Positions 1-9,507 of a stretch of 64,000 nucleotides of DNA are shown here, piece after piece. A program made the translations under genes and the position numbers. Under the pieces are notes generated by a model. That model worked only from the letters and a program-made list of their open reading frames with translations. It did not search any database and was not told where the DNA came from. This stretch comes from Sphaerulina vaccinii (lineage: Eukaryota > Ascomycota > Dothideomycetes > Mycosphaerellales > Mycosphaerellaceae), in NCBI GenBank assembly GCA_022570795.1, contig JAKUDP010000003.1:496001-560000 (forward strand), read 5' to 3'. Within the stretch, counting starts at the first letter, position 1, and each line of letters starts with the position of its first letter.

Positions 1-190
1 TGTCTTCTGGCACTGGAGCGAGGGCTATGGCTTCGCGGTGTGGATGACTGCCGAGGCCGCCGCCCGAGGATGAGGATCGGCCTTTGCCATTTCGTGTGAC
101 GGATTTGTAGGCAGCTTTGCTTGGGTCTGAGTGTCGTCTGTTGTCGGCGTTCAGTCTTGATTTTGGTGGAAGGGCAGTGAGGACAGCCAT
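1..190 (-). CDS. N-terminal fragment of an unknown protein, cut by the left edge
   Basis: On the minus strand an ATG at 188-190 opens a frame that stays open to base 1 (about 63 codons). The peptide begins MAVLTALPPKSRL and is rich in Ser, Gly, Lys and Arg, with a GRSSSSGGGLG stretch near residues 40-50. Low complexity suggests a disordered N-terminus of a larger protein. No family is recognisable. The ATG is preceded by CAACA, a reasonable fungal start context. The rest of the gene lies outside the window, so neither function nor intron structure can be judged. Confidence 0.45.
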   Translation of the reverse strand, partial: MAVLTALPPKSRLNADNRRHSDPSKAAYKSVTRNGKGRSSSSGGGLGSHPHREAIALAPVPED

Positions 191-705
191 TGTTGTTCTG
201 TTGAGTAGTACTGGTGTAGGTGAGAGGAATGACGAGCTGTGCAATGTAGATACAAGAACGATATACCGTTTGTATCTATGCGAAGAGAGCACACGGGCTG
301 GTGTTTGGCTCATCTGAGACATGGGGTTTACGAGTCCGCTACACAACGCGGCACAGCGTCTCAGTCAATACGAGCGCTAATTGGTGACCGTTCTTCACCG
401 ATCGACTGACAGCTCCATTCTCGCGTGTATGCCAATGGGGTGGCGCGCCGGAGTGCCCTTCGGGGAGCAATTGGCAGTGAAACGAGCATTGACGGTGCCT
501 GTGCGCATCATGCCAACGCTTTGCATCGCGCGACCCGTCGGCTCGTGGCTGACACAAACCAGAGACGAAGTGCAGACCTTTCATCATCATCGCGCGCACT
601 TCATATCATGCGTTCGTCCACCAACTTCATTGAGCCTCGCTTGCCGGCCTTGCCGATTTCACTTCGTAGTCGCATATTGATCTTCGTTGGACTGCGCGTC
701 TCTCA
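191..705. other. Intergenic stretch
   Basis: Upstream region of the left-edge gene and 3' flank of the cyclin gene. Open frames here carry no recognisable domain and look like chance. Nothing else is seen. Confidence 0.4.
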
Positions 706-1866
706 TCAGCTTGGAGCACCAAGACTTGGCCCAAACATGTCGTTCATGTCTTTATCGTTCTTCGCGCGCTCCGTCTTGATCTTCTTGGCCTTGTCTTCGT
801 CTATGGTACCTTCTTCCGCCCCATTGCGCTTTGCGGCCGCAGCTGCCTTCACCAGATCTCTGGTATTGGGATCTCGGCAACCCTCTAGCTTCTTCTCCAG
901 CGCCGCTCGTTCATCTTTGGAGATAAGGCTACTGCGATTGCAGGAAGCAAGAATTAGCGAACAGCTTTCTATGGTAGCCAAGATCTTTGATCGCGTGGGT
1001 AGCTCCATTGGCAATTTCGCGTCCAGATAGTAAGTGAGAAGTGGCGTATCTGCCACGTGCAATGCCGCGAACAGGATCTGTGATGGCGTGTAGAGAAAGT
1101 AGACGTCTGTGAGCAGAACTTCCACGTCCAGCAAGTTCTTCGCGGCTTGCCACGCCAGCTGTATCCTTTCCACGAGTTGCTTCTGCTGTATCTGGCCGTC
1201 GTCGCTCTTGACCATAGTCCACTGTGTCCTGTTAGCAGACTCTGGTCCCTTGAGCTTGCGCATGCCCTGCTGTACTTCCTGCCCAGTCATTTGCGTTTGC
1301 ACCACAGAGTCCACCAGTCCCTCAGCCATATTCAGCAGCTCCATCAGAGCACCCTTGAGTCCTCTATAAGGCTGACGCACATCGAGCATGAAGCGCAATG
1401 CTTGCATGACTTTGTACTCTGGCGCCAGAACAGCCTCAGGATCAGCACTGATCGATCGCGAGAACTTGGACAGCGTGATATGCGTGGCCTCAGTCTTGCT
1501 TGCCAGGAACATGACAGTCTTGTAGATCTCCTTGGGCGGATATGTCATACAGCTGTTGTTCAAATAGAAGCGCTTGAAGTACTGAATCGCAGTGGTATAG
1601 ACGTTCGCCTGCCACTGAACGTTGGCACCCGTCTGGCGCATCACATCGCAGTATCTCTGCACCAGCCGCAGCTCTTCGTCCTCAGTGAGGCATTGTGTTG
1701 TCGCGTCGCCATTCTGCTGTCCAAGATATTGCTGAGCTCGCGCGAGAGCGAGTTCGTGGGTCTTCCGGCGTTGGGCGGCGAGCTTCTCAGGCGAGAAGGA
1801 CCAAAAGCGGTATTGTGTCGAGCGGCGGTAGATTTCGTCCTCGTCGAGTGTCGTGGTCGAGGTCAT
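706..1866 (-). CDS. CCL1: Cyclin H homologue (CDK-activating kinase / TFIIH cyclin Ccl1)
   Basis: A 386-residue intronless protein. Cyclin H pairs with the Cdk7/Kin28 kinase in the TFIIH kinase module, which phosphorylates the RNA polymerase II tail. The N-terminus has the family block DEDEIYRRSTQYRFWSFSP (from residue 7). It is followed by a first cyclin fold (about residues 70-170, with QYFKRFYLNNS) and a second, degenerate fold (about 180-310). The frame is open for 43 more codons upstream, but those are compositionally unlike the family and include local repeats, so the ATG at 1864-1866, just before the conserved block, is preferred. The C-terminal 60 residues are charged and end FGPSLGAPS. 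Head-to-head with the F-box gene. Family assignment is strong; the exact start is less certain. Confidence 0.9.
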   Translation of the reverse strand: MTSTTTLDEDEIYRRSTQYRFWSFSPEKLAAQRRKTHELALARAQQYLGQQNGDATTQCLTEDEELRLVQRYCDVMRQTGANVQWQANVYTTAIQYFKRFYLNNSCMTYPPKEIYKTVMFLASKTEATHITLSKFSRSISADPEAVLAPEYKVMQALRFMLDVRQPYRGLKGALMELLNMAEGLVDSVVQTQMTGQEVQQGMRKLKGPESANRTQWTMVKSDDGQIQQKQLVERIQLAWQAAKNLLDVEVLLTDVYFLYTPSQILFAALHVADTPLLTYYLDAKLPMELPTRSKILATIESCSLILASCNRSSLISKDERAALEKKLEGCRDPNTRDLVKAAAAAKRNGAEEGTIDEDKAKKIKTERAKNDKDMNDMFGPSLGAPS

Positions 1867-2231
1867 CGTGGAGGTGGGAGTGGAAGATCGGAGCCCATGC
1901 TGAAGGTGGGAGTGGAAGATCGGAAGTGGTTGTCGATCTGGCCATGTTCTGATCATTGCTTTGGCTGTTGTTGACGTGGGGACTTCTCCTTCCACAACAA
2001 CATTGTCATATTACCAGACTTTCATCGTCAACCTCACCTCTTGCTTGATGAGCGGGATGTGCCATACTAGCATTGTCTATACGCAGGTGGCGACATAGCT
2101 CGATTAGCCATCCATAAGTCCGCGCATCTCTGGCAGACTATCTTCCCCGTGGGCCTCTTTTCCTGGTCTCTTTTCTTATCTCCTACCTTTTCACTGAAAC
2201 GACAAACAGACAGACGCGTCAATATATCAAG
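1867..2231. promoter_or_regulatory. Divergent promoter region between CCL1 and the F-box gene
   Basis: A 365-bp head-to-head spacer. A pyrimidine-rich stretch (about 2150-2200) lies just before the F-box ATG. At 1870-1925 a short phrase around 'gtgggagtggaagatcgga' is repeated twice; this is the region read through by the upstream extension of the cyclin frame. No clear TATA box. Confidence 0.4.
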
Positions 2232-3806
2232 ATGGGCATATTGGCATTGCCTACCGAGCTGATAGCACACGTCTTCGCGTATCTCGAGGATACAGATGTG
2301 TTCTCAACGCGTCTCAGCAACAAGGCGCTGGAGAAAGCATCATTCAACCATTTCGGCAAGCGATTCTTTCGAAAGAAGGGATTCATGATCACGACAGCCA
2401 GTTTGAACGTGTTCAAACAGATATCGCAGCACCAAGGACTAGGAAAACATGTTCAGCATGTCTGGTTCAACCCAGACTGTTACACTTTCGCTCGGCCGGC
2501 CTGTGCTCCAGAGGACGAGGACTCCGATATGGATTCAGCAGACGACCTCATCACACCTGCAGCGAAGAAGACACCGGAAGCCTTGAGAGCGTTCGACAAG
2601 CTTGCAGCACAGTACGAAGTCTACCAACAAGTCATGCACGATCATGCCGAATTGCTCTATACTTCAAAACTGGAAGCCGAGCTGGTAGCTGCATTTCACA
2701 CTCTGCCGAATCTGAGAACAATTGGTATGCGAAGAAGTGAAGATTACGGCCCGTATGGATGGACTGTCCTTCGAGATGCCATTGGAGAAGATCCACGTGT
2801 GCTTGGGCCCATTCCTTCAGGTCCTCTGTACGATCTATCAGACTCTACCTATCTTTTCATGGCGACCATTTCCGCGCTAGCCAAGACTGGCATACAATTA
2901 GAGCGTCTGTACACCGACGCAATCGAGATTGACAACATCAAAGAGGAGTGGTTACCTCAAGCCACACTAGAAACAGCGTGCAGCTCGATCCTGTACGTCG
3001 AGATGAACGCCGTGAAAGGCTGGCTCAACACTCGGCCTCACCTCAAGTCTCAGCCATACAACACCCTGCGGCGGCCCGAGGACTTTGGATCTGGCCTTGT
3101 CCGCCTACTTAGAGCAACAACGAACCTCAAAGAGCTAGGTCTGCAAGTCTTTCCAGACCGGAAGCAGTCTCATATGTTGGCACCAACTGCGCGCAACCCG
3201 GACAGCTGGCGTCTCAGCTACCCTTATGTCGTCCTGCAGAAGCTATCGACATACTCTACCCTATCACATCTGACACGCATCAAACTAGAGAAGGTCACAA
3301 CGACGTCTGCGAATCTGATCAAGTTCCTCATGCCAAGTGCTGCGACTCTTACAAGCTTGAAGATCAGAGATGTTCGCCTCCTAGCTTCCGCCAACACCTC
3401 ACCCACCAACCCAGCAGTCTTCGCCACGTCCACTTTCGACCTCGATGACAATGGTGAGCCACGGCCCTGGTTTACATCGTTCACCTTCCTGCTACAGTCC
3501 TGCCCATCACTCGATTACATTCTTCTAAACCACCTCATGCACGACCGAGGCACTGTATCTTTCACAGAAGAAGCTCCTCCGCCTGCAAATCAAGAAGAGC
3601 TTCTGATTGATCATCTTCCGCCTAGTCATGGTGGGCATGGCAGTTTTACGAGATACGAACATGTCAATCTGCAAGTCGAAGGTAGAGAATTGGTGAGGCA
3701 GGCATTGGAGAAGGTTGTGGAAGAGCATTGGTATCATGGGCCGCTGTTCAGTTATTTGATGGATGAGGAAGTTTGGCATACTGACACTAGTGATGAGGAG
3801 TGGTGA
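2232..3806 (+). CDS. F-box-like protein with leucine-rich C-terminal part
   Basis: A 524-residue intronless protein. The first 45 residues (LPTELIAHVFAYLEDTD and the following helices) match the F-box pattern, which binds Skp1 in SCF ubiquitin ligases. The remainder has irregular leucine-rich segments (about 250-420, such as LVRLLRATTNLKELGLQVF), as in fungal F-box/LRR-like proteins that recruit substrates. An acidic patch (DEDSDMDSADD, about residue 96) and an acidic end (SDEEW) are visible. The ATG directly precedes the F-box, so the start is well supported. The substrate is unknown. Confidence 0.75.
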   Translation: MGILALPTELIAHVFAYLEDTDVFSTRLSNKALEKASFNHFGKRFFRKKGFMITTASLNVFKQISQHQGLGKHVQHVWFNPDCYTFARPACAPEDEDSDMDSADDLITPAAKKTPEALRAFDKLAAQYEVYQQVMHDHAELLYTSKLEAELVAAFHTLPNLRTIGMRRSEDYGPYGWTVLRDAIGEDPRVLGPIPSGPLYDLSDSTYLFMATISALAKTGIQLERLYTDAIEIDNIKEEWLPQATLETACSSILYVEMNAVKGWLNTRPHLKSQPYNTLRRPEDFGSGLVRLLRATTNLKELGLQVFPDRKQSHMLAPTARNPDSWRLSYPYVVLQKLSTYSTLSHLTRIKLEKVTTTSANLIKFLMPSAATLTSLKIRDVRLLASANTSPTNPAVFATSTFDLDDNGEPRPWFTSFTFLLQSCPSLDYILLNHLMHDRGTVSFTEEAPPPANQEELLIDHLPPSHGGHGSFTRYEHVNLQVEGRELVRQALEKVVEEHWYHGPLFSYLMDEEVWHTDTSDEEW

Positions 3807-4060
3807 AGAGGAGAGCATCGCTCAAGGCCGTGAGCCGGTTGGCGGGCGAGTGGTGATCAAGGTGGCGCCTAGCGCGGTGCAGGTGTGCCCTGGGGAGCTT
3901 GAAGAGGCGCAGCCTCGCGCTTAGCGTTTCCCAGCCTTGCACCACATCTCACAAACACGACGACATTGTGACACCGCTTGCGCGGACAGTATGTCTCAGG
4001 CACAAGCCAGCACGCAGACAAGAACGCCCATCGAATTCTACTTCGTCTCCACAACAAGTC

Positions 4061-6001
4061 ATGCCGAAGAGGAAAGCGGACACGAGTGTCGTGCCCATTC
4101 GACCACCAAGATTGGCAAGGAGTCTTCGAACGAGCACAACGTGGCACACTCCTTTGCATGACCCACAGAAGCAGATCCGTTTGCTTAACCTCTTCCCCGG
4201 CGCCGAGGACGAGGATCTGGAGTTGCAACTCAGTGTCTGGAGCATGACGGACGCACCACCGTATACTGCGATCTCATTCAAGTGGGGCGAAGACAAAGAT
4301 CACAAGACTGTGTCAATCGACGGACGCCCACGACAAGTTTGGCCGAACTGCCACTATGCCTTGTGGCAAGTGCGACTGCACTACCCAGGAAAGTATATCT
4401 GGATTGATTCGTTGTGTATTGATCAAGGCAATCTGATGGAGAAAGGTTCTCAGGTTGCAATGATGGGTAACATCTAAAAGAAAGCTGCACTCACATGTAC
4501 GTGTATCGGACCCGCTGATGACCACAGCGGGCTGCTGGTAGTCTTTGCGGCTAACTTAGGAGAAGTGGAAGTTGAGTACGAGCACTACAGAAAATGCCCA
4601 GGTTTTGACGACTGGGGCAGTGAAAGGGAACGCCCCGGTAGCCAAAAGCAAGCAGTGTCACCCGTCCAAACGTTCTGGGATCACTGGTGCCTTGTGCACG
4701 ACGAGGGCGACGTCGAAGCGATCGAGTCGAGTGTTCTGGCATTCGTGTCGCGTCCATACTGGGGTCGTCTTTGGATAATACAAGAAATGTCTTTATCGGA
4801 TAACCTGGCAGTTCTGGTGGGAGATCAGACAATGCCTTGGCGGCATGTCCGCAGGTTATTGTGGCTCTGCCAGCTTGATGACCCATTTCTCTCCTTGGAC
4901 GACATGCCACATTTCTGGCAGTTAGTCGATTTCAGTTTCGACAAAAAGCTTAGCTTTTCATCTTGGGCCAATGGGGTCAAATACTTCCAATGCAGCGACG
5001 TTCGCGATAACGTATATGGACTTTCGAGCCAGTTGCAATGGCCGTTCGCTGCTATCACTCCCGACTACAGCGCAACACCGCTTCAGCTAGCTTATGATAT
5101 GGTGCAGCATTTGGACCACAATGAAATAACTGGCATGCTTGATGTACTGGGTGTGAATATGCATGATGCTGGAATATTAGAGCTTGTGCGGCGACGACAG
5201 CAAGGTGGCACCACAGCTGATTGCCCTTCGGGACGAGGCATACGCTTTCAGGAACTGCACTGTGCCAAGGTCTATACTCTGGAAGGTGGCCAAGTTCAAT
5301 GCTCCCTTCAGCGCGACACTGGAGGGGAATTATATGATCGTGAGAAAGCGAGGCTACAATACCTGCTTCTGCGGATCCTGCAAGATATTGAGACTCATCA
5401 TGGGAAGCTGGCGGATACATTTGCTGACCGCAGGCCTCGTACCATTCTCCTGGGCCACTACGTTGCAGCTGTTGTATGCCAGGAGCTCGAAGCCGGTGAT
5501 TATATAGCAAGACACGGCCTCAGGCGCAAAGACTTGATAGTCCTGCGGGCCGTGTCAGACGAAAGCTTCGAGATTGTGGGACAAGGATTTCTACTGCCCG
5601 ATTTCGAGTTTTGTTGGGGAGATCTCCCTAATCACGAGTGTACCTGCTCGGAGGCAGGCGTTCACCATAATCTGCGTCACATCACGTTCGAGATAGACAT
5701 GAGTGATGAGGATGCTGTGATTCTTGCGGGTCAGGATCTGATCGCGTTCGATCACAAGATTGATACATATGGGTTCATTGCATATCACCCGTATGCACGA
5801 TTCGAGCGACTGTTCACCAGAGTCAGTGAGAGGCCAAAGCCAATGGCACGCATCATCAGAGAAGAATACCACTCTGCATCGTCTGACTCCTATTCAGAAC
5901 CTGATGCTGACACAGCTTCAGATATGGTAACGGACTCTGGCAGAGAGATAAAATCGGATGAGGAGCTAGAACTCGGGTCACGGGCAGGAACTGCAACGTG
6001 A
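4061..6001 (+). pseudogene. HET-domain protein with an in-frame stop
   Basis: HET proteins mediate heterokaryon incompatibility or cell death after non-self recognition. The frame from the ATG at 4061 shows the HET start (IRLLNLFPG, then YTAISFKWG and IWIDSLCIDQGN, about residues 45-130). It then meets TAA at 4475-4477, exactly where the family has the conserved Tyr of the 'QVxxMxxIYxxA' block. The same frame continues past the stop with KKAALTCTCIGPADD and runs open to 6001, including the HET segment YWGRLWIIQEM. One substitution therefore explains the break. A TAA at a Tyr codon is a transversion, so it is not a RIP signature. A 75-nt in-frame intron (GT at 4467, AG at 4541) could remove the stop but would delete conserved HET residues. 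Calling it a pseudogene is an inference; a sequencing error is possible. Confidence 0.6.
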
Positions 6002-6620
6002 GTTGCTGCACGCAGCATCCTATAGCTCGAGCCTGGTTGCACAACCAATTGCTGTCGGCTGTCATTACAACCAATTTGACTCGTGACCCGCTATGACCCA
6101 GAGACACAATTCGAGGCTTTTTAATGCGAAGTCGCTGACGGACCAACTCCTGGGCTGGGTGTCGACTGTAACACGAATGATGCTTGGACCTCCCAGCCAA
6201 AGCAGGCTGCTTGACCAAAGATCTGGAACTCGTACCAATGAGCGACCTAAGCGTATGACTTTAGCAAATCAGGAACTGTGCGGCCTACAGTCCGCATCTC
6301 AACCGTGGCTACGGTTGAGCTAGCCCAGAGCACACAGACAGAGTACGTGGCAAGGACGATACACGGTGCAACTCCGTGCACGGTGCCTCCGCAGATATAT
6401 AACACCTTGCAGATGGACGAATACTCTTCAATCACACAACACACCCACCAACTTTGCTACTTACTGCTCTCCTGATACGTGTTTTGTCAGACAGAGTACA
6501 TAACATCACAGATTTCTAAACCTCTCAACACTTAGCAGTTCGTCGGAGACCTCCTGCTATGCCTTTCAGATTTCCAAATACTAACACCCGTCATCTAGAC
6601 CAAAGCTCCTACATCCCAAG
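6002..6620. other. Promoter region of the first secreted protein, with a short shared element
   Basis: Contains a roughly 40-bp phrase at about 6077-6116 (GACTCGTGACCC ... GACCCAGAGACACAATTCGA) that recurs at about 7277-7320 before the next secreted-protein gene. A palindromic stretch around 6360-6385 (cacggtgcaactccgtgcacggtg) and a TATA-like box lie nearer the gene. Confidence 0.4.
6395..6402 (+). promoter_or_regulatory. TATA-like box
   Basis: ATATATAA lies about 220 bp before the ATG of the 124-aa secreted protein, compatible with a long 5' leader. Similar boxes precede two other surface or secreted protein genes in this window. Confidence 0.35.
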
Positions 6621-6995
6621 ATGAAGTCCACCTTCTCCTCAGTCATGTGCGCTCTAGCCTTAGGCATCATGACATCCAACGCCTTTGTCGCGGAACTCTA
6701 CTCCGACCAGGACTGCACCAAGTTGGTCGAGACCAGAAACGTCTGGGACGACACATGCGCTCCCACCGTCGAATTTCAGTCCTTCAAGATCATCACTTTA
6801 GGCGGAGATGACCAATATGGCAGAGCACATTCGCATAAGAAATGTGGCTTTTGGTACTTTTGGGATGATGGTAGTGGAGAAATGGACTGTTTTGACGCAG
6901 GTCCGGGAGGAGCTATGGGAGAGTGTCATACTACGTTGAATAAGCATGGAGGAGCTAATTCTTTCACGTCTTCGGAATATTCTGCCTGTGTGTGA
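6621..6995 (+). CDS. Small secreted cysteine-containing protein (effector-like)
   Basis: A 124-residue protein with an N-terminal signal peptide (hydrophobic core about residues 8-18, likely cleavage near SNA-FVA, about residue 21). The mature part holds six cysteines (DQDC, DDTC, KKC, MDC, GEC, SAC), enough for three disulfides, and Gly/Trp/Phe-rich stretches (KKCGFWYFWDDGSGEMDC). It is acidic and has no recognisable enzymatic domain. Size, secretion signal and even Cys count are typical of fungal effectors or other apoplastic proteins. Neighbours are a HET gene and a second small secreted protein. No homologue is recognised; the function is unknown. Confidence 0.7.
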   Translation: MKSTFSSVMCALALGIMTSNAFVAELYSDQDCTKLVETRNVWDDTCAPTVEFQSFKIITLGGDDQYGRAHSHKKCGFWYFWDDGSGEMDCFDAGPGGAMGECHTTLNKHGGANSFTSSEYSACV

Positions 6996-7614
6996 GGAAA
7001 ACAGACTGTCTGAGGGAAATAGACTGTCTGGGACTGGGGGAAACACGAGAGTGTGTGGGTGCAGGACCGATTGGAGCTTTGAACGAATGTTTTAATGCGA
7101 CTAACGAGCGTGGAGGCTCGAATTCGTTGATATCTGCCTGGGCTCCTTGTGGGTAGGTGCCCCCAGCCAAGATTTCGAGATCACAGGTCTCAGGATACAA
7201 GAATTGAGGTGGTTGAAGAAACGTTTTCTGTTTGGTGGAGTATAATTTTGACGAGCTGTACAATCAGATCACGAATTCGACTCGTGACTCAAGGCCTTCG
7301 ACCCAGAGACACGATTCGAACACTTGTTCACTGGAGTTACTAAAGGAGCCAACCCGACAGCTCGCATTGTCACTGCAGAGTTACCATAAGATTCAAATTT
7401 GGATGCAAGCTCTGAATGCCAGTGGTCAGGTTGAACTTACATTATGCTTCATACCAGACCCGTGGACGGCTTGTGTGAACAGCTTGCTGTTGATCACCAA
7501 GGCATTGAACGACTTGAGCTGCTCTCGTTTCGAGCAACACTCTCATCTCTATTCCATATACGAACAATACAAGACAAAACAGCATACAATAACCTTCGGT
7601 CTCCACCATCAAAT
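6996..7614. other. Intergenic stretch before the second secreted protein
   Basis: Carries the second copy of the GACTCGTGAC...GACCCAGAGACAC phrase (about 7277-7320) and a short local duplication around 'agactgtctg' (about 7003-7032). No gene-like frame with a recognisable domain. Confidence 0.35.
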
Positions 7615-7866
7615 ATGAAGTTCATCCACCCCGTCATCCTCCATCTACTCGGAGTCGCGACAGCTCTTCCCGGCTCTCCTGAAAGTGTCGACTGGCATTC
7701 TAACTCCGAAGGCGTAGCTCCTGGAAGTGTCGACTGGCATTCTCTCTTCAAAGGCGTAGATGACTTGCTAAAGGGTACGAACGTCTCGAGCGAGGATCAC
7801 GAAGTCATTACAGAAAGGGTTCGCCGGATTCACGAGCAGAATGGCGTTTTTCGTTGTAGACATTAG
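7615..7866 (+). CDS. Very small secreted peptide with an internal repeat
   Basis: An 83-residue frame starting MKFIHPVILHLLGVATALPG, a clear signal peptide with likely cleavage after TALP or nearby. The mature part begins with two copies of a short motif, SVDWHS (about residues 22-27 and 37-42), separated by a similar linker, then a charged, cysteine-poor tail. The ATG has context AAAT-ATG after a long CA-rich leader, as in real fungal genes. A longer frame opens upstream at 7444, but only the inner ATG gives a secretion signal. No homologue is recognised. It may be a secreted repeat-peptide precursor; no dibasic site separates the repeats. Confidence 0.55.
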   Translation: MKFIHPVILHLLGVATALPGSPESVDWHSNSEGVAPGSVDWHSLFKGVDDLLKGTNVSSEDHEVITERVRRIHEQNGVFRCRH

Positions 7867-8406
7867 ACTGCTCCTGCCTCCGCCTCGACTCACTATTAGA
7901 GGAGCATATGTATGTACCTCTAAGATAGCCAAGCATGGGAAGTTTGAAGGGCTAATCGTTGTGTTGCTAGCGCTTTGGAGTACGGAATACAAGATTCGAC
8001 GATTGAATTGATAATGGCAGAGCAGTGTTCGAATGTCCGAGCGATGAATGTGGTTTGTGAGAATACCAGCGATGGCTTTATTGACTGGGGGTCGCATCGC
8101 AGGGTAGTTACGAGCAATGAGATGGATATCTTAGCCTGCTGTATCTTTGCAACCAGAATTTCCATTCGAGAGAGGAACGCGAGCTGGCTCACGATCTCTA
8201 ATCATAAGCGCTCCCACACGTGTCCCTGTCTGGCACAATGCCATGCTCTGTGGCGCAACAGAACGTCCTAATCGCTCTGTCTTGCGCCCAATTGGGGTCG
8301 TTTGGACCGAGCTTGCGCCATTGTAAGAGCGCAGCTGATGGACTGTGCTTGGCTCAAGCACGAAGTCTTCGTCATGGCATTCTCGTTCTTCGTTCTCAAT
8401 GTCCTT
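7867..8406. other. Intergenic stretch
   Basis: 3' flanks of two converging genes. No supported feature is seen. Confidence 0.35.
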
Positions 8407-9507
8407 TCAGGTCCTCCTCAGTACATCCAATATCCAATCCTTGGATTCATGGCCCTCTCTCAGCCCATATCGGAATATGAGCGGAAAGACATGCATCTGC
8501 TTATCCCAATCCAACCATTCGCCTTCAATCCTCGCTTGACTGCACTTCTCCCTGAACAGTATTGCATCAGGACTCAAGATATCATATCTCCCAACCACAC
8601 CATGCACTTTCACACCTCTCTTCTTTATGCATGTCACATCAGCATATAGCGGACTGACTCTAATATCCTTCGCGTCCCATTCCCCACACCAGCCTTTCGC
8701 AGTTCCGATGACGAATGGTATCCGCAGTATAGGGTCTTTAGGCGCAATAGTATGCATGTCCGCATTTTGTCTTGTCAAGTCCGTGCTAGGAGATATCGCC
8801 ATGACGCCTTTACACGTAGGTCTTTCCACGCCATCTTTTTCGTCTTCCAACAACGCATTGATCAACAGAGCCAATACAATGTTCCCTCCAGCTGAATCTC
8901 CAGCAAGTATCACATCTTCCTCTTCCTTCTGCGCTAAATCCATGAGTGCTCTATACTGCTTCATCATCTGCGGAAATGACGCCGGCGCTGCACTATTAGG
9001 CGCCAAAGGATAAGAAACCAGAGTAACAACAAAACCATGAGGATGTAGCTGCTTAGCCAGTTCCGAAACGAAGAACCAGTGCTCGCTATTCGCAGGCATG
9101 CTCCAGCCTCCTCCAGAGTAGTAGAAGACTCTTCTCTTCCGTTTTGCTCCCGTCTTGCCCTCGATCGTTCTTTCCTGCGTAACACCGCTACTCTCATTCA
9201 CGGGAATGATATCGTAAAGATATATATCTTCCACTTTCCGCTCGTGGACATCGCATCTCTTCGTGGCGCGCTTGTGAGGTGTCAGTTGTGGACTCCCAGC
9301 TGGGAACTCTTTATCGCTGTGAATGAGCTTTGAGGCGAAGGGTTTTATGAGGAGTTGTAGGAGCATCATCAATGTGCTGCGGTCGTGGCGTTTCGTGACC
9401 TTTATCGTAGGCTGGTTATGGTTGATGTCGTGGTTGGTATCGATGTTCGAGTCTGTCGGAGCATTGAAGGCCATGCTGGCTGGTGTTGAAGATTGATTGA
9501 CGGCCAT
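8407..9507 (-). CDS. Alpha/beta-hydrolase, hormone-sensitive-lipase-like esterase
   Basis: A 366-residue intronless protein of the alpha/beta-hydrolase fold-3 type. An oxyanion-hole motif appears as YYSGGGW (about residue 133; the usual HGGG has Ser for His). It is followed by the nucleophile elbow GDSAGG (about 205), an acid in GRYDILSPD (about 306) and the catalytic His in MHVFPL (about 342). The first 60 residues are low-complexity with a short hydrophobic patch (MMLLQLLIKPF). Fungal members hydrolyse short-chain esters, acetylated sterols or lipids; the substrate here is unknown. No signal peptide is evident. Confidence 0.82.
   Translation of the reverse strand: MAVNQSSTPASMAFNAPTDSNIDTNHDINHNQPTIKVTKRHDRSTLMMLLQLLIKPFASKLIHSDKEFPAGSPQLTPHKRATKRCDVHERKVEDIYLYDIIPVNESSGVTQERTIEGKTGAKRKRRVFYYSGGGWSMPANSEHWFFVSELAKQLHPHGFVVTLVSYPLAPNSAAPASFPQMMKQYRALMDLAQKEEEDVILAGDSAGGNIVLALLINALLEDEKDGVERPTCKGVMAISPSTDLTRQNADMHTIAPKDPILRIPFVIGTAKGWCGEWDAKDIRVSPLYADVTCIKKRGVKVHGVVGRYDILSPDAILFREKCSQARIEGEWLDWDKQMHVFPLIFRYGLREGHESKDWILDVLRRT

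Noticed and set aside
425..1030. 201-codon plus-strand frame
   Set aside because: Overlaps the 3' part of the cyclin gene antisense, no domain; a shadow.
7290..7330. 'acgattcgaacacttg' as a minus-strand tRNA T-arm
   Set aside because: Stem does not pair, and the same phrase recurs upstream as part of a longer non-tRNA element.
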